The notes: generated by a model not told the origin, from the letters alone. Positions 7,618-16,670 are shown, numbered from the stretch's first letter. The stretch: DNA of 39,230 nt from an uncultured Bacteroidales bacterium (GCA_902760865.1 CACWID010000027.1:1-39230), one strand, 5' to 3'. Numbers and translations: made by a program.

Positions 7618-9066
7618 ATGAACGTGAAGCTGAAATATATCGCTGTGCTGGTGATTGTGGCGCTATTGGGTGTCGCTGCCTATCAGGCCTATTGGCTGGA
7701 GCAGCTGCACTTCACCATTGGCGAGCAGATGGACAACGACATCCGGGAGGCCATGCGCGTCGCTGACCTCAAGGAAGTCTTTCTGCGTCTCAAGAGCATT
7801 GAGGACAAAGGCCCACACGGCACGATGGACGTGAGAGCTGGCATCGGCGAGGATGGAAGTATCACCACCAAAGCCGTCACGACCACCCAGGTCACACTGG
7901 ATGGAGAGACACTTGAGCAGAAGACCGGAGTGGTGCTGCGTTCCAATCCTTCGGTTGACAGCGACAGCACGGCAAATGATGAAAATGCCTTCATGAAGAT
8001 GCTCGAGGAGCAGATATCGGTCACTGAACTGGCCGAGATGATTCAACGGGGCCTGCATCTGGGCGTTGACCGTTTTGAGGGCACAAGGTATGAGAAATAC
8101 GACAGCCTGCTGACGGCGGGACTGCAGCAGCTGGGGCTGAGCGGAGACCATCGGCTCTTGTGCATCAAGACCGATACTGTCTTCCGGCAAACGACCAAAG
8201 GCTATACTCCCAGTAAAAATGCCCGGCAGTACGTCTATGACTGGACGGATTACGGCCGCTACGAGTTGACCATCGAACCGACCACAGGTCTAGTCTGGCG
8301 TGAGATGGCGGGCATCTTGACGGCATCGGGCCTCATCGTGCTGCTGCTGGGACTGGCCTTCTATTTCTTGATCAGAACCATCATCAGGCAGCGTACGCTC
8401 GACGAGATGAAGAGCGACTTCACCAACAACATCACCCACGAACTGAAGACGCCGATTGCTGTGGCCTATGCCGCCAACGACGCGTTGCTCAACTTCGGCG
8501 AACAGGCCGATGAAGCCAAGCGGCACCATTACCTGACCTTGTGCCGCCAGCAGTTGGAACGTCTGAGCGGCATGGTCGAGCAGATTTTGTCGATGAGTAT
8601 GGAGCGCCGTCGCCAGTTCAAGCTCAATATCGAAACGGTTCCTGTCGCCGAATTGCTGCAACCCATCATTGAGCAACAGCAGCTCAAGGCCGATAAACCC
8701 GTTACCATCACAACGCACATCGAGCCCGAGGACTTGGCCGTTCAGGCCGACCGCGCCCACCTGAGCAACATCCTGAACAACCTCATTGACAACGCAATCA
8801 AGTATTCCCCTGGCGAGGCACATGTCGAGATTGCTGCCTCGTCCTCGGCCATCAGTGTTACAGACCATGGCATGGGCATCGCGGCCGACAAGTTGCCGCA
8901 CATCTACGACAAATTCTACCGCATTCCCACGGGGGACCTGCACGACGTCAAGGGTTATGGCTTGGGACTGTTCTATGTCAAAACGATGGTTGAGAAACAC
9001 GGCTGGAACATTGATGTGTCAAGCACAAAGGGAAAGGGCACGTCTTTTACAATCCTATTGATATGA
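7618..9066 (+). CDS. Sensor histidine kinase
   Basis: 482 aa from the ATG at 7618. A first membrane segment (about residues 7-26) and a second (about 230-255) enclose a periplasmic sensor region of about 200 residues with no recognisable domain. The HisKA helix follows, with the H-box NITHELKTPI (phosphorylated His about residue 274). The ATPase domain has the N-box LSNILNNLIDNAIKYS (about 382), the G1 motif DHGMGIA (about 416) and the G2 motif GYGLGLFYVK (about 447). It overlaps the response regulator by 4 bp (ATGA). It presumably senses an envelope signal and controls the TonB receptor at 4120-6336, given the shared upstream repeat. The signal is unknown. Confidence 0.92.
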   Translation: MNVKLKYIAVLVIVALLGVAAYQAYWLEQLHFTIGEQMDNDIREAMRVADLKEVFLRLKSIEDKGPHGTMDVRAGIGEDGSITTKAVTTTQVTLDGETLEQKTGVVLRSNPSVDSDSTANDENAFMKMLEEQISVTELAEMIQRGLHLGVDRFEGTRYEKYDSLLTAGLQQLGLSGDHRLLCIKTDTVFRQTTKGYTPSKNARQYVYDWTDYGRYELTIEPTTGLVWREMAGILTASGLIVLLLGLAFYFLIRTIIRQRTLDEMKSDFTNNITHELKTPIAVAYAANDALLNFGEQADEAKRHHYLTLCRQQLERLSGMVEQILSMSMERRRQFKLNIETVPVAELLQPIIEQQQLKADKPVTITTHIEPEDLAVQADRAHLSNILNNLIDNAIKYSPGEAHVEIAASSSAISVTDHGMGIAADKLPHIYDKFYRIPTGDLHDVKGYGLGLFYVKTMVEKHGWNIDVSSTKGKGTSFTILLI

Positions 9067-9770
9067 GCGAGAAGACCATTCACATACTGCTGGCCGAGGA
9101 CGAACGCACCCTGGCGATGATAATCAAGGACACCCTTGATGGTCAAGGATTTCATGTGGATGTGGCGGGTGACGGAGAGGAAGCGCTGAGGCTGTATGCC
9201 GCCAACAAGCCTGATGTGCTGGTGGCCGACGTGATGATGCCACGGCTGGACGGCTTTGAACTGGTGCGCCGCATCCGCAAGAGCGACCAAACAACGCCCG
9301 TCATCTTCCTGACCGCCCGCTCGGCGGTCAACGATGTGGTGCACGGCTTTGAGATGGGAGCCAACGATTACCTGAAGAAGCCTTTCGGGATACAGGAACT
9401 CATCGTGCGCATCAAGGCGCTGTTGGGCAGGGCCTGTACGGTTGCGCCTCAACCCGAACAGGCCACTCGTTTTACCATCGGGCAATATCTGTTTGATGCC
9501 GTTGTCCAGCGGTTGACCCATGTGCCGACGGGTACCCGCTCAGAACTCTCCTACCGTGAAAGTGAGATTCTGAGGCACTTGTGCCTGCATAGCAGCGAGG
9601 TGGTGACGTCCCGGTCACTTCTGCTGGAACTATGGGGTGACGATAGTTTCTTCAACAACAAGAGTCTGCACGTCTTTATCACCAAGTTGCGCCACCGGCT
9701 GGCACAGGACCAGAGCCTGCGCATCGTCAACGTGCGCGGCATCGGTTACAAATTGATTAACGGAGAATGA
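9063..9770 (+). CDS. OmpR/PhoB-family response regulator
   Basis: 235 aa. The receiver domain (about residues 5-122) has the acidic pair in LLAEDER, the phosphoacceptor Asp56 in VLVADVMMP, Thr84 in FLTAR and Lys106 in LKKPF. The C-terminal winged helix (about 135-235) has ELSYRESEILRHL, then VTSRSLLLELWGDDS, and ends in VNVRGIGYKLI, as in the Trans_reg_C family. It is coupled to the kinase gene by a 4-bp overlap. It probably binds the AGTCTTAAC boxes upstream of its own operon and the TonB receptor. Its stop codon is only 2 bp from the end of the convergent L,D-transpeptidase gene, leaving no room for a separate terminator. Confidence 0.93.
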   Translation: MSEKTIHILLAEDERTLAMIIKDTLDGQGFHVDVAGDGEEALRLYAANKPDVLVADVMMPRLDGFELVRRIRKSDQTTPVIFLTARSAVNDVVHGFEMGANDYLKKPFGIQELIVRIKALLGRACTVAPQPEQATRFTIGQYLFDAVVQRLTHVPTGTRSELSYRESEILRHLCLHSSEVVTSRSLLLELWGDDSFFNNKSLHVFITKLRHRLAQDQSLRIVNVRGIGYKLINGE

Positions 9771-9772
9771 CT

Positions 9773-10429
9773 TTACTTGAGGGCCGCTTGGCGGACTCGC
9801 TGCTCCCAGGCAGCGGGCGCTTGGTCCTCGGGCTGGACGGTGACGGGCATGCCGACATAGGCGAAGTGCTCCTTCAGCGTGATGATGTCCTTGTCGAGCA
9901 AGCGGATACAGCCCTCGCTGGCACGCCCTGGTACGGTGCCCTCGTTGTTGGTGCTGCCGTGGATGCCGATGCCGCGATGGCCGGGCGTCTCCAGGCGCAG
10001 GAACCAGTGGCCGTAGGCCAGGATGTTGCCGCGGCCGTCCCCGAAGTCGTGCTTCCACGTCGATGCATCCTGTATCATCGTGATCTTGAAGGGCTTGCCG
10101 GCAGGTGACTCGGGCGTGCGCATGTCGCCGCGCCTCTGCTTGTTGCCCTTGTTCTTGCCCATGCAGCACGGATATTGTGCCACGATGACGGTGTCGCCGG
10201 CGGCATTGCGGTCATACACGCTCAGCGTCTGGTTGAGCTTGGAAATGACAATCCAGGCCGTGCCGCTGGGGCGGTCGGGCAGGGTGGGGAACTGCAGTGT
10301 GGGCTGCGCGACGGTGTCGGCAGGTGCCTCGCTGACCGTCGGCTGGGCCTTCTGTGAGCCGCCGGAACAAGCTGTTCCCATGACGGGTATGATGAGCAGA
10401 GTGAGGATGATGACGAGTTTGTTTATCAT
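9773..10429 (-). CDS. L,D-transpeptidase (YkuD family) lipoprotein
   Basis: 218 aa. The N-terminus is a lipoprotein signal with a lipobox-like GTAC, where Cys21 would be lipidated. The catalytic YkuD domain spans about residues 56-200, starting AWIVISKLNQTLSVYDR. It contains the motif HGSTN (His157) and SEGCIRLLDKD with the nucleophile Cys174 and Arg176, the standard HxxxN...SxGCxR active site. Such enzymes form 3-3 cross-links or attach proteins to peptidoglycan in the periplasm. It is transcribed alone, convergent with the response regulator. Confidence 0.88.
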   Translation of the reverse strand: MINKLVIILTLLIIPVMGTACSGGSQKAQPTVSEAPADTVAQPTLQFPTLPDRPSGTAWIVISKLNQTLSVYDRNAAGDTVIVAQYPCCMGKNKGNKQRRGDMRTPESPAGKPFKITMIQDASTWKHDFGDGRGNILAYGHWFLRLETPGHRGIGIHGSTNNEGTVPGRASEGCIRLLDKDIITLKEHFAYVGMPVTVQPEDQAPAAWEQRVRQAALK

Positions 10430-10457
10430 GATGACTATATCTTTGTTATTTAGTTTG

Positions 10458-10489
10458 CAAAGTTAATGGAAAAAGCGAAGATGTGCAAT
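10458..10489 (-). promoter_or_regulatory. Promoter of the L,D-transpeptidase gene
   Basis: On the minus strand, ATTG (10486-10489), about 20 bp, then TAACTTTG (10458-10465), matching the Bacteroidetes -33/-7 pair. The start would be near 10452, with a leader of about 22 nt. Confidence 0.6.
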
Positions 10490-10598
10490 AAAAAAGTGTG
10501 ATCCGCTGGCTCAATCATGAGACAACGGACCTACGTGTGTTCCAATAAAAACTATAAACTTGTGGTTATGAAAATGTAACTGATATTCGTTTTCGAAT
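10490..10598 (-). ncRNA. Candidate small RNA between the L,D-transpeptidase and enolase genes
   Basis: A good minus-strand promoter lies at 10604-10635: TTTG, 20 bp, then TACTTTTG. The predicted transcript starts near 10598. It opens with a perfect hairpin (ATATTCG, loop of four, CGAATAT; 10584-10601) and ends with a 13-bp stem having one mismatch (about 10501-10532, GGTCCG paired with CGGATC outside CTCA/TGAG). ACAC and six T residues (10490-10495) follow. There is no open reading frame of note. It could instead be a long leader of the transpeptidase, but the T-run lies before that gene's own promoter. Confidence 0.4.
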
Positions 10599-10736
10599 AT
10601 GCGCAAAAGTAGACTTACTAGCATAAAACGGCAAAATTATTATACAAACAGGTGATTTTTATAGACAAATTCTCGCCGATATGCTTTATCAGAAAGCTTC
10701 GCTACTGGGAATCGTTAACGTTTTTTGGTAATTAAG

Positions 10737-10975
10737 ACGTGCCCTCATCGCTATTCAGCGATTGGGCCTCACGTAGGCCATTGAAGCGCTAAGTATTTAA
10801 TTTTCAATTATGTAAAAAATTATTCATCATCAAATATAAAACGACCAGACAAGAAACTGATTTTGGTCGCAGCTTTAAATGGTTATAAAACAGATACTTA
10901 GCATCTTGGTGTCTCGGCATGAGCCCCGTTTGGCGGTATAGTTACCGTGTCCTGACGGTGACCTCGAGACTACCG
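10737..10975. other. Structured intergenic region upstream of enolase
   Basis: There is no coding frame. The region holds a series of hairpins. At 10737-10774, ACGTG-CCC-ATCGCT pairs with AGCGAT-GGG-CACGT. At 10842-10869, CGACCA pairs with TGGTCG. At 10908-10973, outer GGT-GTCTCG pairs with CGAGAC-ACC, with an inner ACCGT/ACGGT hairpin. All lie upstream of the enolase promoter (11000-11030), so they are not part of its leader. They could be an unidentified RNA or a DNA palindrome cluster. Confidence 0.3.
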
Positions 10976-10999
10976 TTTCGGACAAAAGCTTGAATAAAT

Positions 11000-11030
11000 T
11001 TTGTAATACGGTCAGAATTGACTACCTTTG
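11000..11030 (+). promoter_or_regulatory. Enolase promoter
   Basis: TTTG (11000-11003), 19 bp, then TACCTTTG (11023-11030) is a full match to the Bacteroidetes housekeeping promoter. The start would be near 11037, with a leader of about 44 nt. Confidence 0.7.
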
Positions 11031-11071
11031 CAGCCACTAAATGATATCAGCATTAAATTACTAACCAATAG

Positions 11072-12391
<1,320 letters not shown>

Positions 12392-12418
12392 TTCCAGAAC
12401 AATCAGTGACAAGAACCC

Positions 12419-12453
12419 ATCGGGGGACGCCCACATCCTGGGCGCCCCCCGAT
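12419..12453 (+). terminator. Enolase terminator
   Basis: ATCGGGGG-A-CGCCC, a 7-nt loop, then GGGCG-C-CCCCCGAT forms a 13-bp stem with one mismatch, followed by TGTTT. A second hairpin (12479-12522, AGCCC and GTTAGGG pairing with CCCTAAC and GGGCT) lies just downstream. Confidence 0.7.
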
Positions 12454-12657
12454 TGTTTATCATTGGTGCCCGGTAAACAGCCCCGTTAGGGGCGGCCAGG
12501 GCCTGATCAGCCCTAACGGGCTTGAAAGTATGCCCCATCATGCAAAAAAAACTCCATAACGGCATTGATATTGAAGTGCTTATGAAACTTTAATGTTTTT
12601 TTGCTGGACACTAATGGACATTTTTGACATCTTGTCTTGCGGCGGCGGGAAATGAAA

Positions 12658-12685
12658 GGGAGCGAAAGTCAAAACTCTCGCTCCC
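12658..12685 (-). terminator. Likely terminator of the dockerin-like secreted protein gene
   Basis: GGGAGCGA-a-AGT, loop CAAA, then ACT-c-TCGCTCCC. On the minus strand it is followed by TTTCATTTC. It lies 38 bp past the stop codon at 12723. The rest of 12523-12657 shows nothing recognisable. Confidence 0.5.
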
Positions 12686-12722
12686 GGATTTATTTGATTG
12701 TAATCAATTCAAATAACTGCCA

Positions 12723-13898
12723 TTAATTCCACTGCTTTGACAACAGGTAGTTAATGAGCTTTGTCACATCGGCAATGGTCAAGCTGTTCGACTCATTAAC
12801 ATCGGCATTGAACTTGTTGATGTTGCTGCTGTCACGGGTCAACAGATAATTGACCAGCGCCGTGGCGTCAGCGATAGTGACTGCGCCGTCGCCATTCACG
12901 TCACCCAGCATGGTAACAGGCTTCGGGCGAACCTCGAGATAAACGATGTTAGACGAAGTGGTCACGTCGCCAACCGTGTAATGGGCCTGTATACCGATGC
13001 GCCACTGGGGGAACGGTTCCATGCCCTCAAAGCCTTCGACTTGGGTTGTCCTGTTCGGGAAGTGGGGACCCCAGAATTCGAAATTCATCGTAGAGCCTGA
13101 TTCGGGCAGGAGGTTGAAGATAAAGACATTGGTCGTCGGCTCGCTGAATTCCTCATATTCCTCGGGATTGAAGACAAAAATCTCATCAAAGTCGGTGTAG
13201 ATGCTGTAGCTGTATTTGTCCTTGTCGAGAATCGTGTAATTCAGCTCGTGAACGTCGCACGAATCAATCGAGTGGTCATAGTCGGTAGCTACAAGATTTC
13301 CGGAATCGTCCATACCGTAGGAGAGAAGGAGCCAAGCATCAACAACTGACACATCACCATTAGGCCATACATAAGGCGTGTAGTCATACCAATCCTCGAG
13401 CGTGGGATCGGCAGGCACGGGCACTACGGTCGGCTGCTGCTCCAGATAGTCATAGACGATGTTTGACAGACCATCAGCACTAATCCCGAAACTCTCATTC
13501 AGGCAGAAAACCTGGATGCCGATGCGGGTGTTAAAGAAGGTCTCGAATCCGTCGGCATTGGTGCGGTAAAAGTAAACCTTATTGGCTGTCAAATCCATGC
13601 CTTCATTGTACTGATATTGATAGATGTTGGTTGCATCACCCCACAGGTTGTCGTTGGTGTACACCGAACTCTGGAAGGTGAAAATCTGGTCATCGTCGGT
13701 GTAGATGCGGTAACCCATCATCTCGGGGTCAAGGGGATTGCCATTCACGTCAACCGTGGGCAAGGTGAAAGACAAACAACTGTAACCGGACTCATCACCG
13801 CAGTCATACCATTTCACGTCAGTGGGATCTGTGGGTGTCGCTGCAAAGGCGCTGCAAGCAAACGCTAAACTCAATAATAAAAAGTAAAATTTCTTCAT
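12723..13898 (-). CDS. Secreted two-repeat protein with C-terminal dockerin-like domain
   Basis: 391 aa. The signal peptide ends near residue 19 (CSAFAA). Two homologous halves follow. The first (about residues 60-175) has YRIYTDDDQIFTF, TNIYQYQY, TRIGIQVF and LSNIVYDYLE. The second (about 230-325) has YSIYTDFDEIFVF, TNVFIFNL, WRIGIQAHY and SSNIVYLEVRP. These are probably two beta-sandwich domains of unknown function. Residues about 332-391 are a dockerin-like pair, GDVNGDGAVTIADATALVN and NESNSLTIADVTKLIN, ending KQWN. The second loop lacks some of the usual Asp residues. It is likely an extracellular or surface protein with its own promoter. Confidence 0.8.
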   Translation of the reverse strand: MKKFYFLLLSLAFACSAFAATPTDPTDVKWYDCGDESGYSCLSFTLPTVDVNGNPLDPEMMGYRIYTDDDQIFTFQSSVYTNDNLWGDATNIYQYQYNEGMDLTANKVYFYRTNADGFETFFNTRIGIQVFCLNESFGISADGLSNIVYDYLEQQPTVVPVPADPTLEDWYDYTPYVWPNGDVSVVDAWLLLSYGMDDSGNLVATDYDHSIDSCDVHELNYTILDKDKYSYSIYTDFDEIFVFNPEEYEEFSEPTTNVFIFNLLPESGSTMNFEFWGPHFPNRTTQVEGFEGMEPFPQWRIGIQAHYTVGDVTTSSNIVYLEVRPKPVTMLGDVNGDGAVTIADATALVNYLLTRDSSNINKFNADVNESNSLTIADVTKLINYLLSKQWN

Positions 13899-13957
13899 AA
13901 CGTAGCAGAATTTCTAAAAGTTTATAAATAAAACAGATTCATAAGCGAAATATCTGC

Positions 13958-13990
13958 CAAAATTAATACTTTTTTCTAACAATCAACAAA
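13958..13990 (-). promoter_or_regulatory. Promoter of the two-repeat dockerin-like protein gene
   Basis: On the minus strand, TTTG (13987-13990), 21 bp, then TAATTTTG (13958-13965). The leader would be about 54 nt. Confidence 0.55.
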
Positions 13991-14152
13991 ATATCTTGCT
14001 AAAAAGTCACCCTGCCGCCAGCACAGGCCTCCTCTGCCGATATCAAGTGCGGAATACGGTGGCAGATAGATTGTTTATTGGCATCAATATGACAAAATCA
14101 AGAAAAATATGTGAAAAACCTGCAAAGCATACTTTGAAATCAAAAAAATGCT

Positions 14153-14160
14153 TACCTTTG
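14153..14160 (+). promoter_or_regulatory. -7 box of the small lipocalin-like gene
   Basis: TACCTTTG. The nearest upstream TTTG is only 16 bp away. An ATG at 14148 overlaps this box, so translation more likely begins at 14184 or 14190. Confidence 0.5.
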
Positions 14161-14183
14161 CAGTAGTGAAATCAAAAATTCAA

Positions 14184-14708
14184 ATGATTATGAAAAAGAT
14201 CTTATTTTCTATCATCGCCATGATGGCGGTAATTACCGTTCAAGCACAATCCATCCATGCTTCATGGCACAGCCTGCAGCCCGTGGTAGAAACCGAGGCC
14301 GATGGCTCATTCACGGCACAGTCCTTTACCTACACCTTCAATCCCGATGGCACCTATTCTCTCGTCAATGAGCTCACCATCGCTTCGGAGCCCGCTCAGA
14401 CGATGGAGCAGGAGGTGGCTACCAATATCAAGGTGAAGGGTACCTACACTTACGATGGCGATAAGTTGACGCTCAAGCCCAACATGGACACTTATAAGGC
14501 CGAATTGATCAGTATCTCACAGAACGGCCGTGTCACCAACTCATCCAGTGTCAAGACCAGCGTGAACACCAAGCTCAACAGCAGGGACTTCAAGGCCAAG
14601 TTCAACGGAACGAAGACCTACACCGTCAGGGTGGGTGAGGCCTCGATGACGATGAAGGATGGCGGCCAGGAGTTCAACTACATGCGCTTCGCCACCATCA
14701 AGGACTAA
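14184..14708 (+). CDS. Secreted lipocalin-like small protein
   Basis: About 174 aa from the ATG at 14184; the ATG at 14190 is equally plausible. The signal peptide MKKILFSIIAMMAVITVQAQ is followed by a predicted all-beta domain. That domain has ASWHSLQP, FTYTFNPDGTYSLVNELTI, VKGTYTYDGDKLTLKPN and a C-terminal EFNYMRFATIKD. The W...F..DGTY...G.Y...GDKLTL pattern resembles lipocalin-like domains of Bacteroidetes, but I cannot assign a ligand. It would be exported to the periplasm or beyond. It has its own promoter and a clear terminator. Confidence 0.65.
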   Translation: MIMKKILFSIIAMMAVITVQAQSIHASWHSLQPVVETEADGSFTAQSFTYTFNPDGTYSLVNELTIASEPAQTMEQEVATNIKVKGTYTYDGDKLTLKPNMDTYKAELISISQNGRVTNSSSVKTSVNTKLNSRDFKAKFNGTKTYTVRVGEASMTMKDGGQEFNYMRFATIKD

Positions 14709-14730
14709 ACTTGACAAGCAAGAATTAACG

Positions 14731-14767
14731 AATCCCGCAAGGCCGATGAGGCTTGCGGGATTTTTGT
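14731..14767 (+). terminator. Intrinsic terminator of the lipocalin-like gene
   Basis: AATCCCGCAAG, a 10-nt loop, then CTTGCGGGATT and a T-run: an 11-bp perfect stem. Confidence 0.85.
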
Positions 14768-14802
14768 TGTGGTACGCACCTGCTCTATATCAGCGTGCGG
14801 GT

Positions 14803-15192
14803 CTAGAGGCCTAGGATGTTGCGGACAATCCACCAGGCAATGAAGATGAAAACATAGGCCTTGAGGGTGACGGGATGGAAGACAATGCGCTTGAGACCGT
14901 CGAGGCGGTGCCCGAAGTTATACCATGTCACCATCACTGCTGACAGGGCATAAGGTATCGACAGGATGAAGAAATAGTTGTAGGAGAGAGCTTGCCCCAG
15001 GTGGCCGTGGGCTAGGGCATAAAGGGCTCGTTGAGAGCCGCAGGCGGGACACAGGGTCCCCGTGAGCACGCGCCACGGGCACTGGACGGGATGCCCCGTT
15101 GTCGATGGATTAACAAAGTAATAGGTGATGCCCAGCAGTATCAGAATGACAGGGAATGCATAGGGCATTATTTTGTCAACCTTGTTGAGCAT
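14803..15192 (-). CDS. DUF2752 membrane protein
   Basis: 129 aa, with three predicted membrane segments (about residues 10-27, 68-90 and 108-127). The conserved DUF2752 core CPWRVLTGTLCPACGSQRALYALAHG is present, with the CPxCGxxRA motif. Function is unknown. It is the last gene of a minus-strand operon behind two dispanin-like genes, with a 15-bp gap. DUF2752 and CD225/dispanin genes are often neighbours in Bacteroidetes, so a shared envelope role is plausible but unproven. Confidence 0.82.
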   Translation of the reverse strand: MLNKVDKIMPYAFPVILILLGITYYFVNPSTTGHPVQCPWRVLTGTLCPACGSQRALYALAHGHLGQALSYNYFFILSIPYALSAVMVTWYNFGHRLDGLKRIVFHPVTLKAYVFIFIAWWIVRNILGL

Positions 15193-15207
15193 GACCAGGA
15201 CAAGAGA

Positions 15208-15522
15208 CTATAGACCTCCAGCACAAACACCACATAAGATGCCGATAAAGCCGATGATTGTTCCCCACAGGGCATAATTCTGAGCCTTGTTGGCAGCGTT
15301 GTAGGCTCCCACATAGTCACCGGAGTTGTAAAGCCCGTCGACCTTGGATGAATAAACGATAGACACGATACCCAGTGGCAGGCAGCAGAAGATGGTGCTC
15401 AAGATGGCCCATGCCAAGTGGTTATTGGGTTTGGATGGGGGAGGGCCCTGCACATAATGGGGCTGATAATAGGGCTGCTGCTGATACGGCTGCTGGTTCG
15501 GGAATTGATTCTGGTTGTCCAT
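15208..15522 (-). CDS. CD225/dispanin-family membrane protein (second copy)
   Basis: 104 aa. A Gln/Pro/Tyr-rich N-terminal tail (about residues 1-30) precedes the dispanin core: NHLAWAILSTIFCCLPLGIVSIVYSSKVDGLYNSGDYVGAYNAANKAQ, then a second membrane helix. It matches the CD225 pattern (W.I...CC.P.G..A..Y...V......GD..GA...S..A). Eukaryotic relatives are the interferon-induced transmembrane proteins, but bacterial function is unknown. It is a tandem paralogue of the next gene upstream, separated by 18 bp. Confidence 0.85.
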   Translation of the reverse strand: MDNQNQFPNQQPYQQQPYYQPHYVQGPPPSKPNNHLAWAILSTIFCCLPLGIVSIVYSSKVDGLYNSGDYVGAYNAANKAQNYALWGTIIGFIGILCGVCAGGL

Positions 15523-15540
15523 AGTAGAATATTGATGTGA

Positions 15541-15873
15541 TTACAAGGAGTCAAGCACATTACCAAGAATACCGAGAAATGCGGCAAGTATGATAATTAT
15601 AACGACTGAGATGGCAGCCCAAATGGCGAAGTTCTTGGCCTTGTTGGATGAGTCTTGAGCCCCTATATAGTCTCCTGCACTATACTGGCTGTCAACTTTA
15701 GAGGCGTAAACAATCGAGATAATGCCCAGTGGCAAACAGCAGAAGATGGTGGTCAAGATGGCCCAAACCAGATAGTTGTCGGGCTTGGGAGGACGTTGTC
15801 CCTGAGCATAGTTGGGCTGATAATACTGCTGATAGGGCTGCTGCTGGTAAGGTGGCTGCTGCTGATTCTCCAT
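15541..15873 (-). CDS. CD225/dispanin-family membrane protein (first copy)
   Basis: 110 aa. It has the same plan as its neighbour: a Gln/Pro/Tyr-rich tail (QQPPYQQQPYQQYYQPNYAQG), then DNYLVWAILTTIFCCLPLGIISIVYASKVDSQYSAGDYIGAQDSSNKAK, then a C-terminal membrane helix. It is the first gene of the dispanin-dispanin-DUF2752 operon, with a promoter just upstream (TAATTTTG at 15920-15927 on the minus strand; ATTG 19 bp further). The tail would face the cytoplasm in the usual topology of the family. Confidence 0.85.
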   Translation of the reverse strand: MENQQQPPYQQQPYQQYYQPNYAQGQRPPKPDNYLVWAILTTIFCCLPLGIISIVYASKVDSQYSAGDYIGAQDSSNKAKNFAIWAAISVVIIIILAAFLGILGNVLDSL

Positions 15874-15919
15874 AATCGTAATAATAATTGTGACAAAATT
15901 GCAAGAATGCTATAGGTCA

Positions 15920-15950
15920 CAAAATTATGAAAATTCTGTGACTTGTCAAT
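15920..15950 (-). promoter_or_regulatory. Promoter of the dispanin/DUF2752 operon
   Basis: On the minus strand, ATTG (15947-15950), 19 bp, then TAATTTTG (15920-15927). The leader would be about 40 nt. Confidence 0.55.
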
Positions 15951-15967
15951 ATGATTTGTGCGTTTTT

Positions 15968-16612
15968 TTAGAGCTTGGGCAGTTTGTGGATAAGGGTGAG
16001 GCCGTCGCGCAGGGGGATGATGACCTTCTCGACACGCGGGTCCTCCTTGACATGGTCATTGAAGGCGAGGATGCCGCGGGTCTGGGCCTCGCGTTGTGCC
16101 TTGGGGTCCACGACCTTGCCTGCCCACAGGGTGTTGTCGGCGATGATGTAACCGCCCTCGTTGAGGTAGTCCATCACCAGGTCGTAGTATTCAACATATT
16201 GCCGCTTGTTGGCGTCGATGAACACAAGGTCATAGCGCTCGCCCAGGGTGGGGACGATGTCGCGGGCGTCGCCGATGTGCAGCCTGATGCGCTTGCCGTA
16301 GGGCGAGAGTGCCAGGTGCTCGCGGATGAAGTCCTCCTGTTCGTCGTTGATTTCGATGGTATCGACCAGGCATTCGTCGTCGGCGAGGCCCTCAGCCAGG
16401 CAGAGCGCCGAATAGCCGCTGAAGGTGCCCAGCTCCAGCACGCGCCGCGGACGGATCATGCGCGTCAGCATCTTGATGAGCCGCCCCTGCAGATGGCCCG
16501 AGCACATGTGCCAATAGTAATTCTGCACATGGGTGTCATGATCGATGCGCGCCAGCGCCGCCGGCTCTTCATCGATATGCCCCAAAATATACTCCTCTAA
16601 CTCCTCACTCAT
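15968..16612 (-). CDS. SAM-dependent O-methyltransferase (family 3, COMT-like)
   Basis: 214 aa, full length. The Rossmann methyltransferase core has the SAM motif VLELGTFSGYSALCLAEGL (about residues 58-76), IEINDEQEDF, IGDARDIVPTL, the metal-binding segment LVFIDANKRQYVEYY and DNTLWAGKVVDP, all marks of methyltransferase family 3. It would transfer methyl from SAM to a catechol-like hydroxyl; the substrate is unknown. No clear promoter was seen upstream, so it may be read through from aroQ 120 bp away. A perfect-looking 20-bp tandem repeat (16631-16670) lies in that gap. Confidence 0.88.
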   Translation of the reverse strand: MSEELEEYILGHIDEEPAALARIDHDTHVQNYYWHMCSGHLQGRLIKMLTRMIRPRRVLELGTFSGYSALCLAEGLADDECLVDTIEINDEQEDFIREHLALSPYGKRIRLHIGDARDIVPTLGERYDLVFIDANKRQYVEYYDLVMDYLNEGGYIIADNTLWAGKVVDPKAQREAQTRGILAFNDHVKEDPRVEKVIIPLRDGLTLIHKLPKL

Positions 16613-16630
16613 ACACTCATCTGTAAACGA

Positions 16631-16670
16631 TTAAAAGGAAAACAATAAGTATAAAAGGAAAACAATAAGT
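16631..16670. repeat. Two 20-bp tandem repeats
   Basis: Two adjacent copies of TAAAAGGAAAACAATAAGT, differing only at the base before (T or A), in the gap between the O-methyltransferase and aroQ genes. Function unknown. Confidence 0.7.

Noticed and set aside
10908-10973. tRNA or known riboswitch upstream of enolase
   Set aside because: The stems do not form a cloverleaf, no conserved tRNA T-loop sequence is present, and the enolase promoter lies downstream, so it cannot be its leader.
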